DNA of 64,000 nucleotides from Sphingobacteriia bacterium 24-36-13 (GTDB lineage: Bacteria; Bacteroidota; Bacteroidia; Chitinophagales; Chitinophagaceae): assembly GCA_002281875.1 (NCBI GenBank), contig NCHN01000011.1, positions 21,624 to 85,623 on the forward strand. Direction: 5' to 3'. Below are positions 1-10,345 of this stretch, piece after piece (position 1 is the first letter of the stretch; the number at the start of each line of letters is the position of its first letter). The translations under genes and the position numbers were made by a program. Under the pieces are notes generated by a model. The model did not search any database. It worked only from the letters and a program-made list of their open reading frames with translations, and had not been told where the DNA came from.

Positions 1-735
1 GTTTGGGGAGATTGTAAGGAAACACTGCCTTTGCTTACACAGCTGATTCAAGAAAAGCAACACAAAGAATGGCTGGCTTTGTTTAATCAATATACCAAAG
101 ACGAACACGATGCAGTCATTAACGCAGAATTGCATCCTACCAAAGGGGAGTTGACCATGGGAGAAGTGATTCATTTATTAAATGAATTAACGGGTGGAAA
201 TGCAATTGTTGTAACGGATGTAGGGCAGCACCAAATGGTAGCATGTAGGTATGCAAAGTTTAATGAAACAAAAAGCAATATTACTTCCGGTGGATTAGGC
301 ACCATGGGTTTTGCTTTACCGGCTGCTATTGGGGCAAAGTTTGGCGCACTTGATAGAACTGTTGTTGCAGTAATTGGTGATGGTGGCTTTCAAATGACTT
401 TACAGGAGATGGGTACTATTATGCAAACCGGATTGAATGTAAAAATCTTGATTTTAAATAATCGCTTTTTAGGAATGGTTCGTCAATGGCAAGAATTATT
501 TAATGATAGAAGATACTCGTTTGTAGATATACAAAGCCCTGACTTTGTTCAGTTGGCAAAAGCATATGGCATTCACGGGGCAAGTGTAGATGACAGAGAA
601 TTGCTAAAAAATGCTTTACAAACCATGTTGGATCATGAGGGGTCTTATTTATTGGAAGTGATGGTGGGAAAAGAAAACAATGTATTCCCAATGGTACCAC
701 AAGGTTGTAGTGTTTCTGAAATCAGGTTAAAATAA
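1..735 (+). CDS. ilvB: Acetolactate synthase large subunit, C-terminal part (5' end outside window)
   Basis: Condenses two pyruvate, or pyruvate and 2-oxobutyrate, in the first common step of valine, leucine and isoleucine synthesis. The open frame runs in from base 1, so only the last 244 residues are visible. They carry the thiamine-diphosphate domain: the stretch GLGTMGFALPAAIGAKFG, then GDGGFQM at about base 376, followed by LILNN, which is the usual GDG...NN metal/ThDP motif. The small subunit gene starts 5 bases after the stop, so the two subunits are co-translated. The family is certain; the upstream domains cannot be judged. Confidence 0.96.
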   Translation, partial: VWGDCKETLPLLTQLIQEKQHKEWLALFNQYTKDEHDAVINAELHPTKGELTMGEVIHLLNELTGGNAIVVTDVGQHQMVACRYAKFNETKSNITSGGLGTMGFALPAAIGAKFGALDRTVVAVIGDGGFQMTLQEMGTIMQTGLNVKILILNNRFLGMVRQWQELFNDRRYSFVDIQSPDFVQLAKAYGIHGASVDDRELLKNALQTMLDHEGSYLLEVMVGKENNVFPMVPQGCSVSEIRLK

Positions 736-740
736 TTGCT

Positions 741-1328
741 ATGAAAAAAGAATATACCATTACTGTTTATACTGAGAACCAAATTGGGTTACTCAACCGT
801 ATTGCGATTATTTTTTCTAGAAGAAAAATAAATATAGACAGTTTGAATGTTTCTCCTTCTGAAGTAGAATCTATTCATCGCTTTACCATTGTTATTAATG
901 AAACAGTAGAAGTAGTAAGAAAACTCTGCTTGCAAATTGAAAAACAAGTGGAAGTGCTGAAAGCTTATTATAATACCAATGATGAAATCATTTGGCAAGA
1001 AATGGCTTTATACAAAGTACCTACTGATGCCGTAGCTGAAAAACTACAAGTAGAACGTTTATTAAGAGAATATGGTGCTAGGGCTGTAGTGATTAGAAAG
1101 GACTATACCATTTTTGAAACTACAGGACATAGAGAAGAAACCGATCGATTGATTCAGTTTTTAGAACCTTATGGGTTGATTGAATTTGTGCGCACTGCTA
1201 GAATCGCAATCATTAAAGCCAGTAGTGGATTTCATGATAAGATTCGTGAGTTTGAAGCTGTTGAGCCAGCAGAAGAACTCATTGAAAATGAATTTCTAGA
1301 TAAGGGTCAGGCTGTTTTTACTATGTAA
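741..1328 (+). CDS. ilvN: Acetolactate synthase small (regulatory) subunit
   Basis: Regulatory partner of the large subunit, giving it valine feedback control in known systems. The 195-residue protein begins with an ACT domain (about residues 4-78, with ITVYTENQIGLLNRIAIIF and the NIDSLNV turn) and continues into the longer C-terminal small-subunit domain. The length is that of the long IlvH-type subunits (about 160-195 residues). It sits 5 bases after ilvB and 33 bases before ilvC. Confidence 0.96.
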   Translation: MKKEYTITVYTENQIGLLNRIAIIFSRRKINIDSLNVSPSEVESIHRFTIVINETVEVVRKLCLQIEKQVEVLKAYYNTNDEIIWQEMALYKVPTDAVAEKLQVERLLREYGARAVVIRKDYTIFETTGHREETDRLIQFLEPYGLIEFVRTARIAIIKASSGFHDKIREFEAVEPAEELIENEFLDKGQAVFTM

Positions 1329-1361
1329 TTTAAATTTTTAAAAAATATCAAATTAAACAAT

Positions 1362-2846
1362 ATGGCAAACTATTTCAATTCTCTACCGCTACGTGAGCAA
1401 CTCAATCAATTAGGCGTTTGCGAATTCATGGACCAATCTGCTTTTACAGATGGGATTAATGCATTGGTGGGAAAAAAACTAGTCATTATCGGATGTGGTG
1501 CACAAGGGTTGAACCAGGGATTGAATATGCGTGATTCAGGTTTAGACATTGCTTATGCATTACGTAAAGAAGCTATTGAACAGAAAAGAGCTTCTTATGT
1601 AAATGCTACTGAGAATAATTTTACGGTTGGAACTTATGAGGAATTAATCCCCGAAGCAGATGTGGTAATCAACCTAACTCCAGATAAACAACATAGTTCG
1701 GTTATTAATGCAGTAATGCCATTGATGAAAAAAGGTGCTACCCTTTCCTATTCACACGGGTTCAATATTGTAGAAGAAGGCATGCAAATCAGAAAAGATA
1801 TTACAGTAATTATGGTTGCCCCAAAATGTCCTGGAACGGAAGTACGTGAAGAATACAAAAGAGGATTTGGGGTGCCTACTTTAATTGCGGTTCATCCAGA
1901 AAATGATCCGGAAGGCAAAGGTTGGGATTATGCTAAAGCATATTGTGTAGGAACTGGAGGACATAAAGCAGGCGTATTAAAATCTTCTTTTGTTGCCGAA
2001 GTGAAGTCAGACTTAATGGGTGAGCAAACCATTCTTTGTGGTTTGCTTCAAACAGGTTCTATTTTATCATTCAATAAAATGATTGAAAAAGGAATTAATG
2101 CAGGGTATGCCGCTAAATTAATCCAATATGGATGGGAAGTTATTACCGAAGCGCTTAAGCAAGGTGGTATAACTGCAATGATGGATCGATTATCTAATCC
2201 TGCAAAATTGAAAGCTTTTGAACTATCGGAAGAGTTGAAACATATCATGCGTCCTTTGTTTCAAAAACACCAAGATGATATCATGAGTGGAGCTTTTTCT
2301 TCCGGTATGATGGAAGATTGGGCCAATGGAGATAAAAAATTATTGACTTGGAGAGAAGCAACTGGTGCAACTGCTTTTGAAAAAACAGCGCCAGGTGCAA
2401 TGAAAATTGCGGAGCAAGAATTTTTTGACAATGGGCTTTTATTGGTTGCTTTTGTAAGATCGGGTGTTGAATTGGCTTTTGAAACAATGGTAGAAGCAGG
2501 GATTAAAGAAGAGTCCGCTTATTATGAATCTTTGCATGAAACACCTTTAATTGCCAATACCATTGCCAGAAAGAAATTGTACGAAATGAATCGAGTTATT
2601 TCTGATACGGCGGAATATGGATGTTATTTATTTGACCATGCTTGTAAGCCACTATTGGCAGGCTTTATGGAAAAAATTGAAACAGATACCATAGGTAAAA
2701 ATTTTAATGAGGGTAAAGACAATGGGGTAGATAATAAAACTTTAATAGCAGTAAACGCGGTTATTCGTTATCATCCGGTTGAGATTGTGGGCGAAAAATT
2801 AAGACATGCTATGACCGATATGAAAACCATTGCAACAAACCTTTGA
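1362..2846 (+). CDS. ilvC: Ketol-acid reductoisomerase, class II (long form)
   Basis: Converts acetolactate or acetohydroxybutyrate to the dihydroxy acid with NADPH and magnesium. At 494 residues it is the long, class II enzyme as in E. coli (491), with a duplicated knotted C-terminal domain, not the roughly 330-residue class I form. The nucleotide-binding GCGAQG lies at residues 44-49. The catalytic domain shows the E..SDLMGEQT region near residue 212. The stop codon abuts the ilvA start region, so the operon continues without a break. Confidence 0.97.
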   Translation: MANYFNSLPLREQLNQLGVCEFMDQSAFTDGINALVGKKLVIIGCGAQGLNQGLNMRDSGLDIAYALRKEAIEQKRASYVNATENNFTVGTYEELIPEADVVINLTPDKQHSSVINAVMPLMKKGATLSYSHGFNIVEEGMQIRKDITVIMVAPKCPGTEVREEYKRGFGVPTLIAVHPENDPEGKGWDYAKAYCVGTGGHKAGVLKSSFVAEVKSDLMGEQTILCGLLQTGSILSFNKMIEKGINAGYAAKLIQYGWEVITEALKQGGITAMMDRLSNPAKLKAFELSEELKHIMRPLFQKHQDDIMSGAFSSGMMEDWANGDKKLLTWREATGATAFEKTAPGAMKIAEQEFFDNGLLLVAFVRSGVELAFETMVEAGIKEESAYYESLHETPLIANTIARKKLYEMNRVISDTAEYGCYLFDHACKPLLAGFMEKIETDTIGKNFNEGKDNGVDNKTLIAVNAVIRYHPVEIVGEKLRHAMTDMKTIATNL

Positions 2847-2857
2847 TTCAATCAATC

Positions 2858-4120
2858 ATGATAGGTAACCATACAATAAAACAATCATTTGGTTTAGATA
2901 TAGAAGCAGCCAGCATAAAACTGCGTCAAGTGGTAAAGCATACGCCGTTAATATTTAATGCTTCATTGTCTAAAAAATATGATTGTACTATTTATCTGAA
3001 AAGAGAAGATTTGCAAATTGTACGATCGTATAAATTGCGCGGTGCCTATAATATGATTAGTAGTTTATCTGAAACACAAAGACTCAACGGAGTTGTTTGT
3101 GCAAGTGCAGGGAATCATGCACAGGGTTTTGCTTATAGTTGTAAGCTACTCAATATTAAAGGGGTTGTATTTATGCCCATTATTACCCCCAATCAAAAAG
3201 TTACACAAACAAAAATGTTTGGAGATGGCCATATTGAAATTAAACTAGTGGGCGATACTTTTGATGATTGCGCTACTGCTGCAAAAGCATTTACAGAAGC
3301 CAATGGAATGACTTTTATTCCTCCTTTTGATGATGTTAAAATTATTGAGGGTCAAGCAACTGTAGGTGTTGAAATTTTAGAAGAGCTCAAACATATTGAT
3401 TATTTATTTGCTCCTGTGGGTGGGGGTGGACTCATTGCTGGAGTGGGTGCTTATTTTCATGATCAATCTCCCTCTACTCAAATAATTGGAGTTGAACCTG
3501 AAGGCGCACCTTCTATGACAGAAGCCTTAAAAGTAGGTCATCCAATTAAGCTAGATAATATTGATCCCTTCGTGGACGGTGCTGCAGTTAAAAGAGTGGG
3601 AGATGCACCTTTTGAAATTTGTAAGGAAGTGATTGATCAAATGGTATTGGTAAATGAAGGAAAAGTATGTTCTACTATCTTGAAACTCTATAATGAAGAT
3701 GCCATCGTAGTAGAACCAGCAGGTGCTTTATCTATAGCGGCATTGGATGATTTAGCAGATATAATAAAGGGCAAAACAGTTGTATGTATTGTAAGTGGTA
3801 GTAACAACGATATTGATCGTATGCAGGAAATAAAAGAGCGTTCTTTACAATTTGAAGGGTTGAAACATTTCTTTTTAATCAGATTCGCACAAAGACCTGG
3901 TGCTTTAAAAGAATTTGTTAACCATGTTCTTGGGCCTACTGATGATATTGTTCGTTTTGAGTATATGCAAAAACACAATAAAGAAACGGGTCCAGCTTTG
4001 GTAGGTATTGAAATGCAAGACAAAGCAGATTATGAGCAATTGTTAGCAAATATGAAAGAATACCATATCAACTTTACCCCTATCAATAAGAATGATAATT
4101 TATTCGGGTACTTAATTTAA
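2858..4120 (+). CDS. ilvA: Threonine ammonia-lyase (threonine deaminase), biosynthetic
   Basis: Deaminates threonine to 2-oxobutyrate, the entry to isoleucine; it links the thr genes downstream to the ilv genes upstream. The pyridoxal-phosphate lysine is in RSYKLRGAYN near residue 59 and the phosphate loop is GGGGLIAG. The C-terminal part (HFFLIRFAQRPGALKEF) is a single ACT-like regulatory unit, so this is the short Bacillus-type enzyme (about 420 residues) rather than the 514-residue E. coli type. I chose the ATG at 2858, 11 bases after ilvC; a TTG at 2843 overlapping the ilvC stop would add five residues. Confidence 0.95.
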   Translation: MIGNHTIKQSFGLDIEAASIKLRQVVKHTPLIFNASLSKKYDCTIYLKREDLQIVRSYKLRGAYNMISSLSETQRLNGVVCASAGNHAQGFAYSCKLLNIKGVVFMPIITPNQKVTQTKMFGDGHIEIKLVGDTFDDCATAAKAFTEANGMTFIPPFDDVKIIEGQATVGVEILEELKHIDYLFAPVGGGGLIAGVGAYFHDQSPSTQIIGVEPEGAPSMTEALKVGHPIKLDNIDPFVDGAAVKRVGDAPFEICKEVIDQMVLVNEGKVCSTILKLYNEDAIVVEPAGALSIAALDDLADIIKGKTVVCIVSGSNNDIDRMQEIKERSLQFEGLKHFFLIRFAQRPGALKEFVNHVLGPTDDIVRFEYMQKHNKETGPALVGIEMQDKADYEQLLANMKEYHINFTPINKNDNLFGYLI

Positions 4121-4131
4121 TTATAATTTAT

Positions 4132-6570
4132 ATGCAGGTATTGAAATTTGGGGGGAGTTCTGTTGCCAACGCAGAAAATATAGGCAAAGTAGCAGTGATT
4201 GTTTCAAAAGCGATTCAGAAAGATGCTACGATTCTAGTGGTATCTGCATTGGGTGGAGTTACCGATCAATTAATTGAAATCGGAATTAAAGCCGCTACTG
4301 GGAATGAAAGTTATAAAGAACAAATTCAATTGCTCGAGCATAAGCATTTAGAGACGGTACGCGCTTTATTGCATATACAAAACCAAAGTGCAACATTAAG
4401 TTGGGTAAAACAACAACTCAATGAATTGGAAAGAGTATGTGATGGTATTTTTTTATTGGGCGAATTGTCTGCCCGAATTAAGGACCGTTTGGTAAGCTAT
4501 GGTGAATTGTTGTCGTCTTATATCATTACCGCAAAATTAGCAGAAATGAATTTGCAGCCAGTTTGGACAGATTCAAGACAGCTAATATTAACCAATGAAC
4601 AATATGGCAATGCAACGGTTCAATTGGAAAAAACCTACGCCAACATTGACAGTTTTTTAGCAAGACATCCTGCACAATTATACGTAGCGCCTGGTTTTAT
4701 TGCTTCGAATGATAAAAAGTATACTACTACTTTGGGTAGAGGTGGGTCTGATTATTCAGGAGCTATTTTTGCAGCGGCTACCAATGCAAGCACACTAGAA
4801 ATTTGGACAGATGTGACTGGTATGATGACTGCTGATCCTAGATTGGTACAAAATCCAAAACCTATAGAAGCCATTTCTTACCAGGAAGCCATGGAGCTTT
4901 CTCATTTTGGGGCAAAGATTATTTATCCGCCTACTATACAACCGGTAATGAAAAAAAATATTCCGGTTTGGGTCAAGAACACATTTGAACCAGATGCGGC
5001 CGGTACAGTAATACAACAACATGCAGTTACCAATAATGATATTGTTCGCGGTATATCTAGCATCAATAAAATTGCTTTACTCAGTTTAGAGGGAAGTGGA
5101 ATGATAGGTATACCAGGTTTTAGTAAGCGATTGTTTGAAGTGCTGGCCATGCGAAATATCAATGTGATTTTGATTACACAAAGTTCTTCGGAGTATTCAA
5201 TTTGTGTGGCAATTAACGAAGCAGATGCTTCCCTTGCACAACAATCTATAGATGCTTTCTTTGCTTATGAAATAGAAAACGGGAAAGTAAATCCTGTATC
5301 GGTAGAAACCAATTTGAGCATCATTGCAGTAGTGGGTGAACAAATGAAAAGCCATCCTGGTATCAGTGGTAAAATGTTTGGTGGCTTGGGTAGAAATGGC
5401 ATCAATGTTCGTGCGATAGCTCAAGGTTCTTCAGAAAAAAATATTTCTGCTGTTATTGCTGCTGCTGATGTAAAAAAAGCCATCAATGTATTACATGAAG
5501 ATTTTTTTGAAACAACTTACAAGCAATTAAATGTGTTCATTGCTGGCGCGGGTAATGTGGGTGGTAAATTGTTGAGTCAATTACATCAACAGATGCAATA
5601 CCTTAAGGAGCATATGCGATTGCAGATTCAAGTAGTTGGAATTGCCAATAGTAAAAAATCCATTTTAGATGATGCGGGTATTGATTTAACCAATTGGAAA
5701 TATTTATTGGATCAAGCACCTGAAGCCGATATTCATTCTTTTGTAGCCTCGATTATTGAAAAAAACTTGCGCAATAGTGTATTTGTTGATGTAACAGCCA
5801 ATGATACTGTTGCATCGGTATATGGCAGTTTATTGTCGAAGAGCATTGCTGTAGTGGCTTGTAATAAAATTGCATGTTCAGCATCTTATGCTAATTATAA
5901 AAAACTGAAATCATTAGCCAGAACTTTTAATACCCAGTTTCTGTTTGAAACCAATGTGGGTGCTGGTTTACCGGTGATAGGCACTTTGAATGATCTGTTA
6001 AGAAGCGGCGATAAGATCAATAAAATTCAAGCGGTATTATCGGGCACATTGAATTTTGTTTTTAATCAATATGATGGCACTATACCTTTTGCTCAAGTGG
6101 TAAAGCAAGCACAAGAGGAAGGCTACACTGAACCAGATCCAAGATTAGACTTAGGAGGTACAGATGTGATGAGAAAAATTATGATTTTGGCAAGGGAAGC
6201 GGGTGAACCCATGGAAATGGATCAAATTACCAACGAAGCATTTTTACCTGCAAGTTGTTTTGAAGGATCCGTTGCAGACTTTTACGCCGAGATGGAAAAG
6301 CAAGAAGCACATTTTAAACAATTGTATGATGCTGCACAAGCAAAAAATGCTAAGTTGAAATTTGTAGCGGTTTATGATAAGGGTATTGCCAAAGTTGGAT
6401 TGCAACATATACCTGCTGATTCAGATTTTTATCATTTATATGGGAAAGACAATTTGGTATTATTTTATACAGAACGTTACCCTGAGCAACCCTTGGTTAT
6501 TAAAGGTGCAGGAGCTGGTGCGGAAGTAACTGCATCTGGTGTATTTGCAGATATTATTAGAGTAGCGTAA
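4132..6570 (+). CDS. thrA: Bifunctional aspartate kinase / homoserine dehydrogenase I
   Basis: Catalyses the first and third steps from aspartate to threonine. The 812-residue protein opens with the aspartokinase motif KFGGSSVANAENI (residues 5-17), has a kinase domain to about residue 290, two ACT units near 315-455 (including LEGSGMIGIPGFSKR) and then a homoserine dehydrogenase starting with the Rossmann motif FIAGAGNVGG near residue 468. NVGAGLPVI and GTLNFVFNQY mark the dehydrogenase catalytic domain. Length matches E. coli ThrA (820). It lies 11 bases after ilvA and 2 bases before thrB. Confidence 0.97.
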   Translation: MQVLKFGGSSVANAENIGKVAVIVSKAIQKDATILVVSALGGVTDQLIEIGIKAATGNESYKEQIQLLEHKHLETVRALLHIQNQSATLSWVKQQLNELERVCDGIFLLGELSARIKDRLVSYGELLSSYIITAKLAEMNLQPVWTDSRQLILTNEQYGNATVQLEKTYANIDSFLARHPAQLYVAPGFIASNDKKYTTTLGRGGSDYSGAIFAAATNASTLEIWTDVTGMMTADPRLVQNPKPIEAISYQEAMELSHFGAKIIYPPTIQPVMKKNIPVWVKNTFEPDAAGTVIQQHAVTNNDIVRGISSINKIALLSLEGSGMIGIPGFSKRLFEVLAMRNINVILITQSSSEYSICVAINEADASLAQQSIDAFFAYEIENGKVNPVSVETNLSIIAVVGEQMKSHPGISGKMFGGLGRNGINVRAIAQGSSEKNISAVIAAADVKKAINVLHEDFFETTYKQLNVFIAGAGNVGGKLLSQLHQQMQYLKEHMRLQIQVVGIANSKKSILDDAGIDLTNWKYLLDQAPEADIHSFVASIIEKNLRNSVFVDVTANDTVASVYGSLLSKSIAVVACNKIACSASYANYKKLKSLARTFNTQFLFETNVGAGLPVIGTLNDLLRSGDKINKIQAVLSGTLNFVFNQYDGTIPFAQVVKQAQEEGYTEPDPRLDLGGTDVMRKIMILAREAGEPMEMDQITNEAFLPASCFEGSVADFYAEMEKQEAHFKQLYDAAQAKNAKLKFVAVYDKGIAKVGLQHIPADSDFYHLYGKDNLVLFYTERYPEQPLVIKGAGAGAEVTASGVFADIIRVA

Positions 6571-6572
6571 TC

Positions 6573-7502
6573 ATGGCAAATAAAATAATCATACATAGTC
6601 CTGCTACTGTTGCCAATATGGTTTGTGGGTTTGATGTATTAGGTTTTGCGGTAAATGAGCCTTTTGATATCATGTATATTGAATTCAAAGACGAGCCTGG
6701 CATTACCATTGTAAATGAAGACGACTTCAACTTGCCTACCGATCCATTGCAAAATGTAGCGGGTGCTGCTTTATTGGCGCTGATGGAAGCATACGAGAAA
6801 CCTGTTGGGTTCAAACTCACTATTAATAAACAAATTAAACCTGGTAGTGGAGTAGGGTCTAGTGCAGCCAGTTCTGCAGGCGCTGTTGCTGGAGCAAATG
6901 CCATTTTGGGAAATCCGTTTTCAAAAGAAGACTTGGTACGATTTGCAATGAATGGTGAAAAGCTGGCTTCAGGTGTAAAACATGCCGATAATATTGCTCC
7001 CTGCATTTATGGTGGAGTAACATTGATTCGCTCTGTTTTCCCCCTAGATATTATTAAGCTTACTGTACCTGATTTATATGTAACAATTGTACATCCGCAA
7101 ATTGAAGTGAGAACCGCTGATGCAAGAAGCATTTTGAAACAGCAAATTTTATTGAAAGATGCCATTAAGCAATGGGGGAATATAGCAGGGTTAGTTGCTG
7201 GTTTAGAACAAGGCAATTATGATTTAATTGGAAGATCCTTAGAAGATGTTTTGATAGAACCAACTCGGAGTATTTTAATTCCCGCTTTTGATCAAGTAAA
7301 AAAAATCAGTAAAGATTTAGGGGCTTTAGGTGGAGGCATATCGGGTTCTGGGCCATCCATATTTATGCTGAGTACCAATGAATTTACTGCTAAGTCTGTT
7401 GAAATAGCAATGAGACAAATTTATGATTCCATCGGATTAAGCTGCCATACTTATGTAACTACCATTAATACCAATGGTATTCAATTAATGGATGCATCAT
7501 GA
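6573..7502 (+). CDS. thrB: Homoserine kinase
   Basis: Phosphorylates homoserine, the fourth step to threonine. It is a GHMP kinase of 309 residues (E. coli ThrB 310). The ATP-binding glycine-serine motif PGSGVGSSAASSAGAV is at about residues 89-104 and the C-terminal GGGISGSGPSIF loop near residue 250 is the second conserved GHMP motif. Its end overlaps the thrC start by four bases (ATGA), indicating translational coupling. Confidence 0.97.
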   Translation: MANKIIIHSPATVANMVCGFDVLGFAVNEPFDIMYIEFKDEPGITIVNEDDFNLPTDPLQNVAGAALLALMEAYEKPVGFKLTINKQIKPGSGVGSSAASSAGAVAGANAILGNPFSKEDLVRFAMNGEKLASGVKHADNIAPCIYGGVTLIRSVFPLDIIKLTVPDLYVTIVHPQIEVRTADARSILKQQILLKDAIKQWGNIAGLVAGLEQGNYDLIGRSLEDVLIEPTRSILIPAFDQVKKISKDLGALGGGISGSGPSIFMLSTNEFTAKSVEIAMRQIYDSIGLSCHTYVTTINTNGIQLMDAS

Positions 7503-8794
7503 AATATTTTAGTTTAAATAGGCAATCGCCCATAGTCGATTTTAAAGAAGCTACTATACTAGGACAAGCACCTGATAAAGGTTTGTATTTTCCAGAACAT
7601 ATTCCTGTTCATGCAACTAATTTTATTGACCAACTTAAAAATTCATCTAAAGAAGAAATAGCATTTCGTGTGATGGAACCTTTTGTTGGAGATGAGATAC
7701 CCGATGATGAATTGTATCGCATCGTTTGTGAAACGGTGAATTTCTCCTTCCCTTTAAAATGGATTCACTCAACGATTGCATCACTTGAATTATACCATGG
7801 TCCTACTTTTGCATTCAAAGATGTGGGTGCCAGATTCATGAGTAGGTGCCTTTCGTATTTCTACAAAAATCAATCCAACAAGATTACTATTTTGGTGGCT
7901 ACTTCTGGAGATACGGGTGGGGCAGTTGCAAATGGATTTTTAGGTGTCGAAGGAATTGAGGTGGTTATCTTGTACCCATCTGGTAAAGTAAGTCCAGTTC
8001 AAGAATTGCAATTGACTACTTGTGGCGAAAATATTACTGCTTTAGAAGTTGATGGAAGTTTTGATGATTGTCAGGCAATGGTTAAAATGGCATTTGCAGA
8101 TAAAGACATCAATGACCGGATGCAATTGTGTTCTGCTAACTCTATTAATGTTGCTAGATGGCTTTCGCAACAGATATATTATTTCTTAGCCTATCAACAA
8201 TGGGAGGGTCAAACTGCTCCTGTGATTTCAGTTCCTAGTGGAAATTTTGGAAATCTTTGTGCAGCAATCATGGCATACAAAACAGGCTTGCCTGTCAAAC
8301 ATTTTATTGCTGCTTGTAATGTAAATGATGCCGTGCCTGCTTATTTGCAAACAGGTATGTTTAGTTCTAAACCCACCACAGCTACTATTTCAAACGCAAT
8401 GGATGTAGGCAATCCCAGCAATTTTGTTAGGATATTAGAAATAATGAATCAAGATTATTCTTCTTTTAGTTCGCTAGTTTCTGGGTATACTATTTCCGAT
8501 GAAACAACTATTCAAACGATTCGTGAAGTATACCAACAAAATAATTATTTATTAGACCCTCATGGGGCAGTGGCATATGCAGCGTTACACCAGTACCAAC
8601 AAATTCATACTGATACTAAAGGATATATTGTAGAAACAGCGGACCCTGTTAAATTTCCCGATGCAATTAAAACGGCTATTGGTTCGGAGCCTTTAATCCC
8701 GCTTGCGGCAATGGAATTATTTACCAAAGAAAAAAGAAGCATACCCTTGAAAAATGAGTATGCTTCTTTTAAAGATTATTTATTGAGCAGGTAA
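7499..8794 (+). CDS. thrC: Threonine synthase
   Basis: Converts O-phosphohomoserine to threonine with pyridoxal phosphate. The cofactor lysine is in GPTFAFKDVGARF near residue 107, and ATSGDTGGAVANGF and VPSGNFGN are the expected phosphate and substrate loops. The 431 residues place it in the E. coli-like group (428). It closes the seven-gene ilv-thr operon; the stop codon lies in an AT-rich inverted repeat shared with the convergent gene. Confidence 0.97.
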   Translation: MKYFSLNRQSPIVDFKEATILGQAPDKGLYFPEHIPVHATNFIDQLKNSSKEEIAFRVMEPFVGDEIPDDELYRIVCETVNFSFPLKWIHSTIASLELYHGPTFAFKDVGARFMSRCLSYFYKNQSNKITILVATSGDTGGAVANGFLGVEGIEVVILYPSGKVSPVQELQLTTCGENITALEVDGSFDDCQAMVKMAFADKDINDRMQLCSANSINVARWLSQQIYYFLAYQQWEGQTAPVISVPSGNFGNLCAAIMAYKTGLPVKHFIAACNVNDAVPAYLQTGMFSSKPTTATISNAMDVGNPSNFVRILEIMNQDYSSFSSLVSGYTISDETTIQTIREVYQQNNYLLDPHGAVAYAALHQYQQIHTDTKGYIVETADPVKFPDAIKTAIGSEPLIPLAAMELFTKEKRSIPLKNEYASFKDYLLSR

Positions 8795-8821
8795 ATTTGA
8801 TATTTTAAATTCATCAAATTT
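8793..8821. terminator. AT-rich hairpin between convergent genes
   Basis: AAATTTGAT at 8793-8801 pairs with ATCAAATTT at 8813-8821 around an 11-base loop. It spans the space between the thrC stop and the stop of the opposing amidohydrolase and is flanked by T or A residues on both sides. A weak bidirectional terminator is the simplest reading. Confidence 0.4.
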
Positions 8822-10282
8822 TTAGTCTCTGTAATTCAATGCCGGTTTTCTGTCTCCTAATAAAGCCTTGTATTTATAATCACCTACGCCTTTTGTAAAT
8901 TCTTCTTTTGCTTTAACAATCACAGCAGGTTTACTGAATAAATCAATTGCAGTTAGCGCCATTGTTTTTGATGCAACCAACATTCCTTTGGTACCAATTT
9001 CAGTACCGCCACATGCAACCGCTTGCCAGCTATGGGCTGATGTTCCAGGAATCCAAGTAGCCGCTTCCAATCCTACTGTTGGAACTACATAGCTTACATC
9101 ACTCACATCACTTGAACCACCACCCGCATCAATTTCTTTTTGTAATGGTTGAATGGTACTAGCTTCTTCTATTGCAGGGGCTTTATTAAAAAAGCTTGCT
9201 TGTAATTTTTTCCCAAATGCTTTTTCTTCTTCTGTATACACGACCCCACCTACTTTTTCAAGATTTGCTTGCATTAGGGAAGCCAATGTTTTATTAATTA
9301 ATAAGTCATGTGTTCCTCCCACTATTTCAAATTTCATGGTGGTGCCAGTACCCAATGCTGCTCCTTCTGCTGCTTTGGTGATTCTATCAAATACATCAAC
9401 TGCAACTTCTCTTTTAGGATGGCGAACATAATAATAGACTTCTGCATAATCGGGAACCACATTGGGTGCTTTACCTCCATTGGTAATTACATAATGTATT
9501 CTAGTTTCCTGAGGAATATGTTCGCGCATCATATTGGCCATATTATTCATTGCTTCAACCGCATCTAAAGAAGAACGTCCGTTCTCTGGAGACATAGCAG
9601 CATGAGAGGATATTCCATAAAATTTAAATTTAGCAGACTTGTTGGCAATAAAACTGGTCATGATTGTTTCGTTTTGGTTGCCCGGATGCCAATGGATTAC
9701 TGCATCTACATTATTGAATAGTCCTTCCCGAACCATATATACTTTACCACTACCACCTTCTTCAGCTGGGCAACCATACACTTTAATAGTGCCACTGATT
9801 TTTTTCTCTTCCATCAATTTCTTTATAGCGATGCCTGCAGAAACAGATGCCGTCCCAAATAAATGGTGACCACATCCATGCCCTCCTGCTTTTCCTTCAA
9901 TGGATTTCTTTTCTGCAATGGCTTCCTGCGCTAATCCTGGCAATGCATCATATTCTGCTAGTATGCCAATCACTGGGCTACCTGTACCATAAGTGGCTAC
10001 AAATGCTGTGGGTATACCAGCCACACCTGTTTCTACGCTAAACCCTGCTTCTTTAAGGTTTTGAACATGCAATGCTGCACTCTTGGTTTCCTTATAACCC
10101 AATTCGGCGTAATCCCATATTTGTAAGGCGGTCCGCTTATCAGCGGGATATGATCCCTCCAAAAACTGAAGCGTAGACGCTTTTAAATTACTTAAAGCGG
10201 TTTCAGCTTGATTCGGGACCGTTTTCTTTTGAGCGTAACTATTGACAGCAATGAATAATAGTAAAGTAGTAAATCTTTTCAT
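8822..10282 (-). CDS. Secreted M20-family amidohydrolase (AbgB-like)
   Basis: Predicted metal-dependent amidohydrolase acting on N-acyl amino acid or p-aminobenzoyl-glutamate-like substrates outside the cytoplasm; the true substrate is unknown. The 486 residues start with a signal peptide (residues 1-18, ending SYAQ). AEYDALPGL and GGHGCGHHLFGT hold the first metal ligands, PAEEGGSGK the catalytic glutamates, and the dimerisation domain follows (SSHAAMSPENGRSSLDAVEA). The late GGGSSDVSDVSYVVP motif is typical of the AbgB/YxeP group. It is divergent from a sugar transporter 63 bases away, with no obvious metabolic link. Confidence 0.88.
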   Translation of the reverse strand: MKRFTTLLLFIAVNSYAQKKTVPNQAETALSNLKASTLQFLEGSYPADKRTALQIWDYAELGYKETKSAALHVQNLKEAGFSVETGVAGIPTAFVATYGTGSPVIGILAEYDALPGLAQEAIAEKKSIEGKAGGHGCGHHLFGTASVSAGIAIKKLMEEKKISGTIKVYGCPAEEGGSGKVYMVREGLFNNVDAVIHWHPGNQNETIMTSFIANKSAKFKFYGISSHAAMSPENGRSSLDAVEAMNNMANMMREHIPQETRIHYVITNGGKAPNVVPDYAEVYYYVRHPKREVAVDVFDRITKAAEGAALGTGTTMKFEIVGGTHDLLINKTLASLMQANLEKVGGVVYTEEEKAFGKKLQASFFNKAPAIEEASTIQPLQKEIDAGGGSSDVSDVSYVVPTVGLEAATWIPGTSAHSWQAVACGGTEIGTKGMLVASKTMALTAIDLFSKPAVIVKAKEEFTKGVGDYKYKALLGDRKPALNYRD

Positions 10283-10345
10283 GAAGTGAATTTCGTTTTG
10301 TTCAGCATTTAATAAATGAATATATTACTTTTTATAAAGCTTGCT

